DNA from: Thermodesulfobacteriaceae bacterium
GTDB lineage: Bacteria > Desulfobacterota > Thermodesulfobacteria > Thermodesulfobacteriales > Thermodesulfobacteriaceae
Reading direction: 5' to 3'
Length of the DNA stretch: 7,834 nt
NCBI GenBank assembly: GCA_015494725.1
Contig: WGAR01000012.1
Span: 1-7,834 of the forward strand
Positions within the stretch are counted from its first letter, which is position 1; every line of letters starts with the position of its first letter. Of the stretch, positions 1 to 6,038 are shown piece by piece. Position numbers and translations under genes: made by a program. The notes under the pieces are model-generated. The model was not told where the DNA came from. It saw only the letters and a program-made list of their open reading frames with translations, and searched no databases.

Positions 1-225
1 ATGAGGCTCAGGTATTATCCCGAAACCGATTCCCTTTACATTGACCTTTCCGAAAAACCCGGCGTGGATGCCGTGGAAGTGGCCGAGGGCGTGGTCCTGG
101 ACCTTGACGAGCACGGAAACGTGGTGGGCATAGATATAGACAACGCCAGCCGAAAGGTGGAACTCGCCAGGCTTCTAGTGGAAAGTTTTCCCTCCGAGCC
201 CGAGGTCCTCAAGAAAGCGGCATAA
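1..225 (+). CDS. DUF2283 family small protein
   Basis: A 74-residue protein whose first 16 residues (M-R-L-R-Y-Y-P-E-T-D-S-L-Y-I-D-L) are the typical opening of the DUF2283 family. This is followed by an acidic middle with V-L-D-L-D-E-H-G-N-V-V-G-I-D-I, the beta-rich core of that family. Members are small, single-domain, mostly uncharacterised proteins, often found near toxin-antitoxin-like or regulatory genes, so no biochemical role can be given. The ATG at base 1 agrees with the family N-terminus and is probably the real start, although its ribosome site lies outside the window. The TAA stop at 223-225 runs directly into a hairpin terminator, so the gene ends its transcript here. No partner gene is visible on the left because the window begins at the start codon. 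Confidence 0.85.
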   Translation: MRLRYYPETDSLYIDLSEKPGVDAVEVAEGVVLDLDEHGNVVGIDIDNASRKVELARLLVESFPSEPEVLKKAA

Positions 226-270
226 AAAATACTCCCCCGCGTCCGCACGGGACGCAGGGGGATCTCTTTT
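224..270. terminator. Bidirectional Rho-independent terminator
   Basis: The stem T-CCCCC-GCGTCC (233-244) pairs with GGACGC-A-GGGGG-A (250-262). That gives 12 base pairs with one bulged A and a GCACG loop. On the + strand it is followed by TCTCTTTT, and on the - strand by a run of six T's (complement of A224-229). It therefore can end the DUF2283 transcript from the left and the tRNA-Ala transcript from the right. The structure is read from the sequence; function is inferred. Confidence 0.85.
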
Positions 271-363
271 CATCTTTGAACACAAGCGCAGGGGATACAA
301 CACACGGCCCCACTACACCAACTGTATGTTGCGCCGCATCTACCGCGAGGCTTACCAAAGAAT
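271..363. other. tRNA-downstream spacer with weak nested dyad
   Basis: Noncoding stretch between the terminator and the tRNA 3' end. The only structure seen is a nested imperfect inverted repeat: GCGCA 286-290 with TGCGC 330-334, and ATACA 295-299 with TGTAT 323-327. No convincing ORF or second tRNA was found. It is probably just trailer sequence of the tRNA precursor. Confidence 0.35.
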
Positions 364-439
364 TGGTGGAGCCGGTGGGACTTGAACCCACGACCTCGTG
401 AATGCCATTCACGCGCTCTCCCAACTGAGCTACGGCCCC
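364..439 (-). tRNA. tRNA-Ala (anticodon GGC)
   Basis: A 76-nt cloverleaf reads from 439 down to 364. The acceptor stem is GGGGCCG with CGGCTCC, and the D arm is GCTC-AGTTGGGA-GAGC. The anticodon stem is CGTGA/TCACG around loop ATGGCAT, so the anticodon is GGC, which reads the alanine codon GCC. The T loop is the usual GTGGG-TTCAAGT-CCCAC, and the discriminator is A with an encoded CCA (364-366). The acceptor holds a G3-U70 wobble pair, the classical identity element for alanyl-tRNA synthetase, which confirms the assignment independently of the anticodon. GCC alanine codons are abundant in the neighbouring genes. A promoter lies just upstream, and the hairpin at 233-262 can terminate the transcript. 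Confidence 0.97.
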
Positions 440-441
440 AC

Positions 442-478
442 CGGAGGGTGGACGATTTTAGCTTAATCGCCCCCTCCG
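442..478 (-). repeat. Imperfect inverted repeat over the tRNA promoter
   Basis: Arms of 14 nt (442-457 with a 2-nt bulge, and 465-478) form CGGAGGG/CCCTCCG plus GGCGATT/AATCGTC with one G-U pair, around a 7-nt loop. It lies downstream of rubrerythrin on the same strand and could serve as a stem-type transcription stop, but no T-run follows it. It also covers the -10 of the tRNA promoter, so it could equally be an operator. Role not settled. Confidence 0.5.
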
Positions 479-488
479 AACCTGTCAA
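460..488 (-). promoter_or_regulatory. Promoter of tRNA-Ala
   Basis: On the - strand a perfect -35 TTGACA (483-488) and a weaker -10 TAAGCT (460-465) are separated by exactly 17 nt. Transcription would start near 453, giving a leader of about 13 nt before the tRNA. An overlapping TAAAAT (455-460) is a better -10 match but would sit 22 nt away. The promoter lies entirely in the 61-nt gap after the rubrerythrin stop codon. Confidence 0.6.
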
Positions 489-500
489 GACGAGAATGCT

Positions 501-1076
501 CTACCAGTTCTCGCATACCGGCTCGAAGTAGCCGCGGGGATGGGCGCAGGCCGGACACTTTTCCGGCGCCTCGGACCCTACGTGAATATATCCACAATTA
601 CGGCACCGCCAGACGATGGGTTCCTCGCGCTTAAAAAGGGTGCCGTCCTTGATCCTTTCGGCCAGGACCCGATAACGCTTCTCGTGGAACTTTTCCGCCT
701 CGGCGATGGCCTCAAGCACCGCGGCGATCTCCGGAAACCCCTCCTCCCTGGCCACCTTCGCGAACTCGGGGTACATCCGGGAATGCTCATAATTCTCCCC
801 CTCCGCCGCAGCCAGAAGGTTTTCCAGGGTGTTTCCGATCTTTCCGGCGGGATAGGCCGCCTGGATCTCTACCTCTCCCCCTTCCAGGAACTTGAAAAGA
901 CGCTTGGCGTGCTCCTTCTCCTGCTCCGCGGTCTCGAGGAAAATATCCGCAATGCGCTGATACCCTTCCTTCTTGGCCTGGGAGGCAAAATAAGTATAAC
1001 GGTTCCGGGCCTGCGACTCCCCGGCAAAGGCGGTAAGCAAATTCTTCTCCGTCCGGGTTCCCTTAAGACTCTTCAT
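501..1076 (-). CDS. rbr: Rubrerythrin (non-haem diiron peroxidase)
   Basis: A 191-residue classical rubrerythrin, a cytoplasmic enzyme that reduces hydrogen peroxide to water with electrons from rubredoxin or NAD(P)H-dependent partners in anaerobes. Residues about 1-145 form the ferritin-like four-helix domain with the diiron ligands in order: E20, the E53-x-x-H56 motif, E94 and E97, and E128-x-x-H131. Residues about 153-187 form the rubredoxin-like domain with two Cys pairs, C158-x-x-C161 and C174-x-x-C177, twelve residues apart, binding one iron. Length matches the classical form and nothing is missing. An extra Cys (C188) near the C-terminus is not part of the iron site. The ATG at 1074-1076 follows a strong GAAGGAGG (1083-1090) at 6 nt. 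The gene has its own promoter and appears monocistronic, ahead of the tRNA gene. Confidence 0.97.
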   Translation of the reverse strand: MKSLKGTRTEKNLLTAFAGESQARNRYTYFASQAKKEGYQRIADIFLETAEQEKEHAKRLFKFLEGGEVEIQAAYPAGKIGNTLENLLAAAEGENYEHSRMYPEFAKVAREEGFPEIAAVLEAIAEAEKFHEKRYRVLAERIKDGTLFKREEPIVWRCRNCGYIHVGSEAPEKCPACAHPRGYFEPVCENW

Positions 1077-1095
1077 GCCTTTCCTCCTTCTTAAA

Positions 1096-1132
1096 ATTTG
1101 TTTCAGGTTAGAACAAATACCGAATCTGTCAA
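1096..1132 (-). promoter_or_regulatory. Rubrerythrin promoter with candidate operator
   Basis: On the - strand a consensus -35 TTGACA (1127-1132) is followed after 16 nt by TAACCT (1105-1110) as a poor -10. A perfect palindrome, ATTTGTT (1112-1118) with AACAAAT (1096-1102) separated by 9 nt, covers the -10 and the presumed start of transcription. A bound regulator there would block polymerase. Rubrerythrin genes are commonly controlled by peroxide or redox sensors such as PerR, but this palindrome is not a clear PerR box, so the regulator is unknown. Confidence 0.5.
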
Positions 1133-1164
1133 TTCCCCCTGGCCCTTCTCCGGAGCGACTTCGG

Positions 1165-1193
1165 TTGAGGAAAGGGGTTCTCTCCGGTATAAG
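1165..1193 (+). promoter_or_regulatory. Promoter of the glycosyltransferase operon
   Basis: TTGAGG (1165-1170) and TATAAG (1188-1193) are separated by exactly 17 nt, a good housekeeping sigma-factor promoter. Transcription should begin near 1200-1203, at or within 3 nt of the ATG at 1203. No leader or ribosome site would then be present in the mRNA. The only Shine-Dalgarno-like bases upstream (AAGG, 1191-1194) overlap the -10 itself. Confidence 0.5.
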
Positions 1194-1202
1194 GTAATAC
1201 CT

Positions 1203-2147
1203 ATGGAACCAGAGGTATCGGTGGTCATTCCGGCTTATAACGAAGAGGAAGCCCTTCCGCGCCTACTGGCCCGTCTGGAGGAGGTGCTCCCGGAGCTGGG
1301 GCGGCCGGTGGAGGTCATCATCGTGGATGACGGTTCCACCGATGGTACCCCGGAAATATTGCGCCAGGCGGTAAAGCGCTATCCCTGGCTGCGCGGGTTC
1401 ATTTTGCGCCGCAATTTCGGCCAGAGCGCGGCTTTGACCTGCGGCATCGAGGCCGCCCGGGGAAAGATCATCGTCACCCTGGATGCGGATCTCCAGAATG
1501 ATCCCGCCGACATCCCCCTGCTCCTGGCCAAGCTCGAGGAGGGGTACGACGTGGTATCCGGCTGGCGCAAAGACCGGCAGGACCCCTGGCTTTCCCGAAA
1601 AATTCCCTCCCGGGTGGCCAACTGGCTTATCGGAAGGATCACCGGGGTGCGAATCCACGATTACGGCTGCACCCTCAAGGCCTACCGGCGGGAGGTGATC
1701 CAGGGCATCCCCATCTACGGGGAGCTGCACCGTTTCATTCCGGTGCTTACCGATCTGCGCGGGGCCCGCATCACCGAGGTCCCGGTGCGGCATTATCCCC
1801 GCCGTTTCGGTCAAAGCAAGTACGGTCTTTCCCGCACCTACCGGGTGCTTCTGGATCTTCTGCTCATGTTCTTTTTTCAGCGTTTTGCCACCCGTCCGCT
1901 GCATTTCTTCGGGCTCCTGGGGCTCTTTCTGTTTGTAAGCGGCTTTTGCATCGAAAGTTATCTCTCCATCCTCAAAATCTTCTACCATCAGCGGATCGGA
2001 CAGCGCCCCCTCCTGCTCCTCGGCGCCCTGCTTATCATTACCGGGGTGAACCTCCTGGGAACCGGGCTTCTGGCTGAACTCCTGGTGCGCAGCTATTATG
2101 AGGGAAGCGGACGCAAGATCTACGCGGTAAGGGAGAGCCTGCCTTGA
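1203..2147 (+). CDS. Membrane-anchored family 2 glycosyltransferase (GtrB/DPM1-like)
   Basis: A 314-residue GT2 enzyme of the group that moves a sugar from a nucleotide sugar onto polyprenyl phosphate at the cytoplasmic membrane face. The GT-A fold opens with V-S-V-V-I-P-A-Y-N-E-E-E (5-16), followed by D-D-G-S-T-D-G-T (42-49) for nucleotide binding. The metal-binding D94-A-D96 lies in T-L-D-A-D-L-Q-N-D-P. The motif H-Y-P-R-R-F-G-Q-S-K-Y-G (197-208) is typical of the bactoprenol-linked group. Two hydrophobic helices (about 233-256 and 268-293) form the C-terminal anchor, as in GtrB/ArnC-like proteins. The start at 1203 is chosen because the family begins a few residues before the first strand; the in-frame ATG at 1098 would add 35 unrelated residues. 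The sugar cannot be told from sequence. The gene opens the operon and its TGA overlaps the next start by 4 nt. Confidence 0.92.
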   Translation: MEPEVSVVIPAYNEEEALPRLLARLEEVLPELGRPVEVIIVDDGSTDGTPEILRQAVKRYPWLRGFILRRNFGQSAALTCGIEAARGKIIVTLDADLQNDPADIPLLLAKLEEGYDVVSGWRKDRQDPWLSRKIPSRVANWLIGRITGVRIHDYGCTLKAYRREVIQGIPIYGELHRFIPVLTDLRGARITEVPVRHYPRRFGQSKYGLSRTYRVLLDLLLMFFFQRFATRPLHFFGLLGLFLFVSGFCIESYLSILKIFYHQRIGQRPLLLLGALLIITGVNLLGTGLLAELLVRSYYEGSGRKIYAVRESLP

Positions 2148-3022
2148 AAAAAACCGCCGGATTCCTCCTGCGCCTGGCGATAAGCGCCGGGATCATCTTC
2201 TACCTGCTGCAAAGAAGCGACTGGACGGCTCTTAAAAAAGCCCTCCTGAACTATCCCCCCGGCTGGTGGCTGGCGGGTCTGGTATTTTACGCCCTGTTTC
2301 AGGCCGCCAGTGTGGCCCGCTGGCGTTATATCTGTAAGACCCTGGGATTCCGGAAACCTTACCTCTATTTCCTGAAACTCTACCTCCTCAATATGTATGT
2401 GAATACCTTTCTTCCCGGCTTCATGGGAGGCGATGTGGTAAGGGGATACTATCTGGTGCGGGACGGATTCGGGTTAAAGGAAAGTTCCTTCAGTGTGCTG
2501 GTGGACCGGGGAGCCGGTCTCATGGCCATCTGTTTTCTGCTCCTCCTTTTTCTGCCCTTTTACGGGGGATTCATCCCCCGGCATGTCCGTCTCACCGTGG
2601 AGGTATGGGCCCTGGCGGTGGTGATCGGGGGCGGGGTTATCTCCCTCTGGGCCTCCCTCCGGAGGAATCGGAGCCTTGCTCCTCTGGTCTGGCCGGATGC
2701 GGGGGCGGTATTCCTTTACGGACTGGTGGTTCAGGTCCTTTACGTCTTTCAGTTCGCGGTGATGGCTCAGGGGCTCCATATCCGCCTTCCCTGGAGCCTG
2801 TACTTCGTCATTGTTCCCATTACCGGATTTCTCTCCTCCCTTCCCGTAAGCCTGGGAGGGCTGGGGCTGCGAGAGGGCAGCCTGGTCTATTTCATGGGAC
2901 TCCGGGGGGTTCCCCAGGAAAAGGCCCTGCTGCTGGGGCTCCTGGTCTATTCCACCGTGCTGACCGGGGCTCTGCCCGGGGCCCTGGTCTATCTTCGCGG
3001 GGTAAAAAGTGCTCGAACTTAA
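2144..3022 (+). CDS. LPG-synthase-TM / flippase-like membrane protein
   Basis: A 292-residue polytopic inner-membrane protein of the lysylphosphatidylglycerol synthase transmembrane-region family (PF03706-like; also called UPF0104 or AglD-type). Several hydrophobic helices are visible, for example about 5-22, 41-56, 76-93, 124-140, 153-171, 188-208, 217-236 and 259-284. Family marks include L-P-G-F-M-G-G-D-V-V-R (90-100), D121-R122 and P-V-S-L-G-G-L-G-L-R-E (234-244). It has only the membrane part and no aminoacyl-transferase domain. Such stand-alone members are frequently encoded next to polyprenyl-phosphate glycosyltransferases and are thought to move or modify lipid-linked intermediates; that role is inferred here. 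It starts with TTG at 2144 behind AAGGGAG (2129-2135), overlapping the upstream stop by 4 nt, which suggests coupled translation. Confidence 0.88.
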   Translation: MKKTAGFLLRLAISAGIIFYLLQRSDWTALKKALLNYPPGWWLAGLVFYALFQAASVARWRYICKTLGFRKPYLYFLKLYLLNMYVNTFLPGFMGGDVVRGYYLVRDGFGLKESSFSVLVDRGAGLMAICFLLLLFLPFYGGFIPRHVRLTVEVWALAVVIGGGVISLWASLRRNRSLAPLVWPDAGAVFLYGLVVQVLYVFQFAVMAQGLHIRLPWSLYFVIVPITGFLSSLPVSLGGLGLREGSLVYFMGLRGVPQEKALLLGLLVYSTVLTGALPGALVYLRGVKSART

Positions 3023-3647
3023 GCTCCTCTTCAAGACCTTCGTGGCCATCTTTATCATCGTGGACCCTATAGGAGGGATCCCCCTCTTCCTGAGTCTCAC
3101 CGCCCGGGAAAGCGAATCCCAGAGAAGGGCCACGGCCCTTAAGGCTGTGGTGGCGGCTTTCCTGGTGCTGGCGGTCTTTGTCCTGCTGGGGGAGAGGATC
3201 CTTTCCTTCTTTCAGATCTCCCTGGGCTCGTTCCGGGTGGCCGGCGGGGCCCTCCTTTTCATCATTGCCCTGGATATGCTCCAGGCCAAACCCCGAAGCA
3301 CCAAAAGCACCCCTCCGGAAGAGGAGGAAAGCCGCCAGCGAGAAGACGTGGCCCTGGTCCCCCTGGCGGTCCCCATCCTGGCCGGCCCCGGGGCCATAAC
3401 CACGGTCATCGTCCTTTCCGGCGGCGAATCCCTCCCGGCCAAGCTCATCGTACTTCTGGCCTGTGCCCTGGTCATGACCAGCACCTTCCTCATCTTTACG
3501 CAGGCCTCGCGCATCGCTCGCTTTCTGGGACACACCGGGGCCAATCTGCTGGTGCGAATTATGGGTCTTCTTCTTTCGGTTATCGCGGTAGAATACATGG
3601 TGGCAGGGATTAAAGAATTATTTCCTGCACTAGGAGGTCAAGGATGA
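3009..3647 (+). CDS. MarC family integral membrane protein
   Basis: A 212-residue protein of the MarC (UPF0056) family, inner-membrane proteins with six helices. Visible segments are about 7-29, 43-63, 70-91, 115-138, 143-163 and 180-204. The signature F-I-I-V-D-P-I-G-G-I-P-L-F-L lies in helix 1, and F-R-V-A-G-G-A-L-L-F-I-I-A-L-D-M-L (75-91) in helix 3. A charged cytoplasmic-type loop (94-113) separates the two halves. Length is normal. Despite the name, the family's role is unsettled: E. coli MarC was wrongly linked to multiple antibiotic resistance, and some relatives have been reported as amino acid transporters. Translation appears to start at GTG 3009, inside the end of the previous gene (14-nt overlap), with only a poor ribosome site, so it probably depends on translation of that gene. 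It ends in an ATGA overlap with the next gene. Confidence 0.9.
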   Translation: MLELKLLFKTFVAIFIIVDPIGGIPLFLSLTARESESQRRATALKAVVAAFLVLAVFVLLGERILSFFQISLGSFRVAGGALLFIIALDMLQAKPRSTKSTPPEEEESRQREDVALVPLAVPILAGPGAITTVIVLSGGESLPAKLIVLLACALVMTSTFLIFTQASRIARFLGHTGANLLVRIMGLLLSVIAVEYMVAGIKELFPALGGQG

Positions 3648-4672
3648 AGATAGGTCTGGTGTATGACCCCATCTTTCTGCGGCATGTACCCGGGGCCTTT
3701 CATCCGGAAAGGCCGGAAAGATTAACCGCCATCCGGGAGAGGCTGGAGCGTGAGGACCTCTCCGGCCTGGTGGAATATCTTTCTCCCCGGCGGGCCCGGC
3801 GGGAGGAAATCCTGTGGAACCACAGCGAGGCCCATTATGAACGGGTGGCCTCCACCGCTGGAAAGGCCTCGGTTCAACTGGACCCGGATACCGCCACCTC
3901 CGAGGACTCCTTCGAGGCCGCTCTTCACGCCGTGGGAGCCCAGTTCGAGGGTCTGGACGAGATCTTCCGGGAAAATTATCGGGTGGTCTTCTGTCTGGTG
4001 CGGCCTCCCGGGCATCATGCCGAGTATGATCAGGCCATGGGGTTTTGCCTCTTCAACAACGTGGCTCTGGCCGCCCATTACGCCCTGAGGGTCCTCAAAT
4101 TCTCCCGGATCCTCATCGTGGACTGGGACCTCCATCACGGAAACGGCACCCAACACGCCTTTTATCGCCGGCGGGAGGTGCTTTATTTTTCCCTGCATCA
4201 GTTCCCCTATTATCCGGGCACCGGCCGTATGGAGGAGGTGGGGCGGGAAGAAGGCACCGGTTTTACGGTCAACGTTCCCCTTCCGGCCGGTCAGGGGGAT
4301 GTGGAATACCTGGCGGTGTTCAAGGAAATCCTCCGTCCCATCGCCCTTCAATATCGGCCTGAATTAATCCTGGTCTCCGCGGGTTTTGACCCCCACCGCA
4401 ACGACCCTCTGGGAGGAATGCGCCTTTCGGCCGAAGGATTCGGGGCCATGGCCGAAGTGATTCAGGAAATCGCCGAGGAGACCGCGGAGGGACGTATCCT
4501 CCTCACCCTGGAGGGGGGCTACGATCTTACCGGGCTGGCCGAAAGCGTGGCCGAGGTGATCAAGGTCCTTTCCGGCCAAAAGAGGGTGGAGATCCGGGGC
4601 GAACCCTCCGCTTCCTTTCGTGAGTACCTGCGGGAAACGCGGCAGTTCTTTTCCCGGTACTGGTCCCTCTGA
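3644..4672 (+). CDS. Histone deacetylase family hydrolase (AcuC-like)
   Basis: A 342-residue zinc amidohydrolase of the arginase/deacetylase superfamily, which removes acetyl or other acyl groups from lysine side chains, polyamines or related amides in the cytoplasm. All active-site elements are present: the charge-relay pair H124-H125 in R-P-P-G-H-H-A, zinc ligands D162 and H164 in D-W-D-L-H-H-G-N-G-T, third zinc ligand D249 in S-A-G-F-D-P-H-R-N-D-P, and the transition-state tyrosine Y293 in L-E-G-G-Y-D-L. Length fits the bacterial HDAC-like/acetoin-utilisation group. The ATG at 3644 overlaps the MarC stop by 4 nt and follows AGGAGG (3632-3637), the strongest ribosome site within the operon. 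Substrate is unknown. Acetylpolyamine deacetylase activity is possible, but position beside an acyl-CoA ligase recalls AcuC of Bacillus subtilis, which deacetylates acetyl-CoA synthetase. Confidence 0.93.
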   Translation: MKIGLVYDPIFLRHVPGAFHPERPERLTAIRERLEREDLSGLVEYLSPRRARREEILWNHSEAHYERVASTAGKASVQLDPDTATSEDSFEAALHAVGAQFEGLDEIFRENYRVVFCLVRPPGHHAEYDQAMGFCLFNNVALAAHYALRVLKFSRILIVDWDLHHGNGTQHAFYRRREVLYFSLHQFPYYPGTGRMEEVGREEGTGFTVNVPLPAGQGDVEYLAVFKEILRPIALQYRPELILVSAGFDPHRNDPLGGMRLSAEGFGAMAEVIQEIAEETAEGRILLTLEGGYDLTGLAESVAEVIKVLSGQKRVEIRGEPSASFREYLRETRQFFSRYWSL

Positions 4673-4821
4673 TGACTCCCAAGGACTTCTCCCCCTGGGC
4701 CCTGCTGATCTCTGCCCTGCCTATCGGGGTGGTGAGCTATTTCCGGCGGAGACGGTTTCCCGAACCTTTTCCGCCGGGCTGGTCTCCATCCCCGCATCTT
4801 TATTTTTTCTTGGTTTTGTAG
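4672..4821 (+). CDS. Putative 49-residue membrane microprotein
   Basis: A short ORF whose ATG overlaps the deacetylase stop (TGATG, 1 nt shared), an arrangement that permits translation re-initiation without its own ribosome site; none is visible. The product starts M-T-P-K-D-F-S and has a hydrophobic stretch (8-24). Four arginines (25-28) then a proline/tryptophan-rich segment follow, with a second hydrophobic tail (43-49). One membrane helix with a positive cytoplasmic flank is plausible. About 21 of the first 25 codons end in G or C, as in the neighbouring genes, whereas the last third turns T-rich. I do not recognise a family. It fills most of the only sizeable gap in the operon. It could also be chance read-through sequence. 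Confidence 0.4.
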   Translation: MTPKDFSPWALLISALPIGVVSYFRRRRFPEPFPPGWSPSPHLYFFLVL

Positions 4822-4849
4822 TAAAAATCAGCCCCGAAAGGAGTTCTCG

Positions 4850-6037
4850 ATGATCGCCGCTCAAATAAAGGACTATCTCGAACGGGCCTCCTGGATCCGC
4901 AGGATGTTCGAGGAGGGGGCCCGCCTCAAGGCCCGTTACGGTGCGGACCGGGTCTGCGATTTCAGTCTGGGCAACCCCGACGTTCCTCCCCCTCCGGAGG
5001 TGAGCCAGGCCCTGCGGGAACTCCTCTCCGAGGACAGACCGGAGCTCCATGCCTACATGCCCAATGCGGGCTTCCCCTTTGCCCGTGAGGCCATGGCCGA
5101 AAAAATAACCCGGGAGCAGGGGGTGCCGGTTTCCGCGGAGGAGGTGATTCTCACCTGCGGGGCTGCCGGAGGGCTTAATATTATCTTCAAGGCCCTGCTT
5201 GATCCCGGCGATGAGGTGGTCTTCCCCTCGCCCTTCTTTGTAGAGTACGGGTTCTATGTGGAAAACCACCGGGGGGTTCCCCGGCCGGTCCCCACCCGGC
5301 CGGATTTTTCCCTGGATCTGGAGGCCCTGGAGAAGGCCATAGGCCCGCGCACCAAAGCGGTACTGATCAATTCTCCCCACAATCCCACCGGGCGCATTTA
5401 CCCCGAGGAGGATATCGCCGGTCTGAGCCGGATCCTCCAGGAAAAAAGCCGGACCCTGAACCGAACCCTCTATCTGGTTTCGGACGAACCCTATCGGAAT
5501 CTGGTCTTCGACGGCCGGAAGGTCCCCTCTATCTTCCAACACTACCCGGCAAGCCTGGTGGTGGGGAGCTTCTCCAAGGAACTCAGCCTTCCCGGAGAAC
5601 GGATCGGTTTTGTGGCCGTGCATCCGGAAATGCCGGAGAAGGATTCCGTCCTTGCGGCCCTGATCCTGGCCAACCGCATCCTGGGGTTTGTCAATGCCCC
5701 GGCCCTGGCCCAGCGTCTGGTGGCCCGATGCGCCACCGCGTTGGTGGATGTTTCCGTTTATGAACGCCGGAGAGATCTCCTCTGCTCCATCCTGGAGGAG
5801 GCCGGTCTGGAATTCATCCGTCCCGAGGGGGCCTTTTATGTCTTCCCCCGCACCCCGGGGGATGACGTGGAATTCTGTCGCCTCCTTCAGGAAGAACTGA
5901 TCCTGGCGGTTCCGGGGCGGGGCTTCGGGGCTCCGGGACACATTCGTCTGGCCTTCTGTGTGGATGAAGCCACCATTGAACGTTCCCGGGAAGGATTCAA
6001 GCGCACCGTGGAAAAGGCTCGAACCCAGGGGAGGTAA
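4850..6037 (+). CDS. PLP-dependent aminotransferase, class I/II
   Basis: A 395-residue fold-type I aminotransferase of the aspartate/aromatic group, cytoplasmic, transferring an amino group between an amino acid and a 2-oxo acid with pyridoxal phosphate. Key residues are visible: the N-terminal S-L-G-N-P-D (39-44), N178 in S-P-H-N-P-T-G, D212 with Y215 in S-D-E-P-Y-R, and the Schiff-base lysine K243 in S-F-S-K. R251 (phosphate contact, in E-R-I-G) and R366 (substrate carboxylate, in G-H-I-R-L-A-F) complete the set. Length is normal and no residue is missing. ATG at 4850 follows AAAGGAG (4837-4843) at 6 nt. Substrate is not determined by sequence. The adjacent PaaK-type ligase, one nucleotide downstream of its stop, points to an aromatic or branched amino acid as substrate; this is inference. 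Confidence 0.93.
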   Translation: MIAAQIKDYLERASWIRRMFEEGARLKARYGADRVCDFSLGNPDVPPPPEVSQALRELLSEDRPELHAYMPNAGFPFAREAMAEKITREQGVPVSAEEVILTCGAAGGLNIIFKALLDPGDEVVFPSPFFVEYGFYVENHRGVPRPVPTRPDFSLDLEALEKAIGPRTKAVLINSPHNPTGRIYPEEDIAGLSRILQEKSRTLNRTLYLVSDEPYRNLVFDGRKVPSIFQHYPASLVVGSFSKELSLPGERIGFVAVHPEMPEKDSVLAALILANRILGFVNAPALAQRLVARCATALVDVSVYERRRDLLCSILEEAGLEFIRPEGAFYVFPRTPGDDVEFCRLLQEELILAVPGRGFGAPGHIRLAFCVDEATIERSREGFKRTVEKARTQGR

Positions 6038-6038
6038 G

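Noticed and set aside
304..441. Ten-base repeat ACGGCCCCAC at 304-313 and 432-441, considered as an attachment site or tRNA remnant
   Set aside because: It matches the 5' end of the tRNA rather than the 3' end used by integrases, does not extend further, and no integrase or mobile gene is present.
1098..1202. Longer N-terminus for the glycosyltransferase from an ATG at 1098
   Set aside because: The extra 35 residues resemble nothing in the family and overlie the promoters. The family N-terminus fits the ATG at 1203.
4791..4830. T-rich stretch before the aminotransferase gene, considered as a terminator splitting the operon
   Set aside because: No GC-rich stem precedes it. An internal promoter could not be supported either.
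4721..5941. A 406-codon open frame on the - strand, opposite the aminotransferase gene
   Set aside because: Composition is rich in Gly, Pro, Gln and His with no recognisable motif, as expected for the antisense of a GC-rich gene. The + strand protein has a full set of aminotransferase residues.
5958..6038. Longer N-terminus for PaaK from an ATG at 5958
   Set aside because: It lies inside the aminotransferase coding sequence, and the PaaK N-terminus with a strong ribosome site fits ATG 6039.
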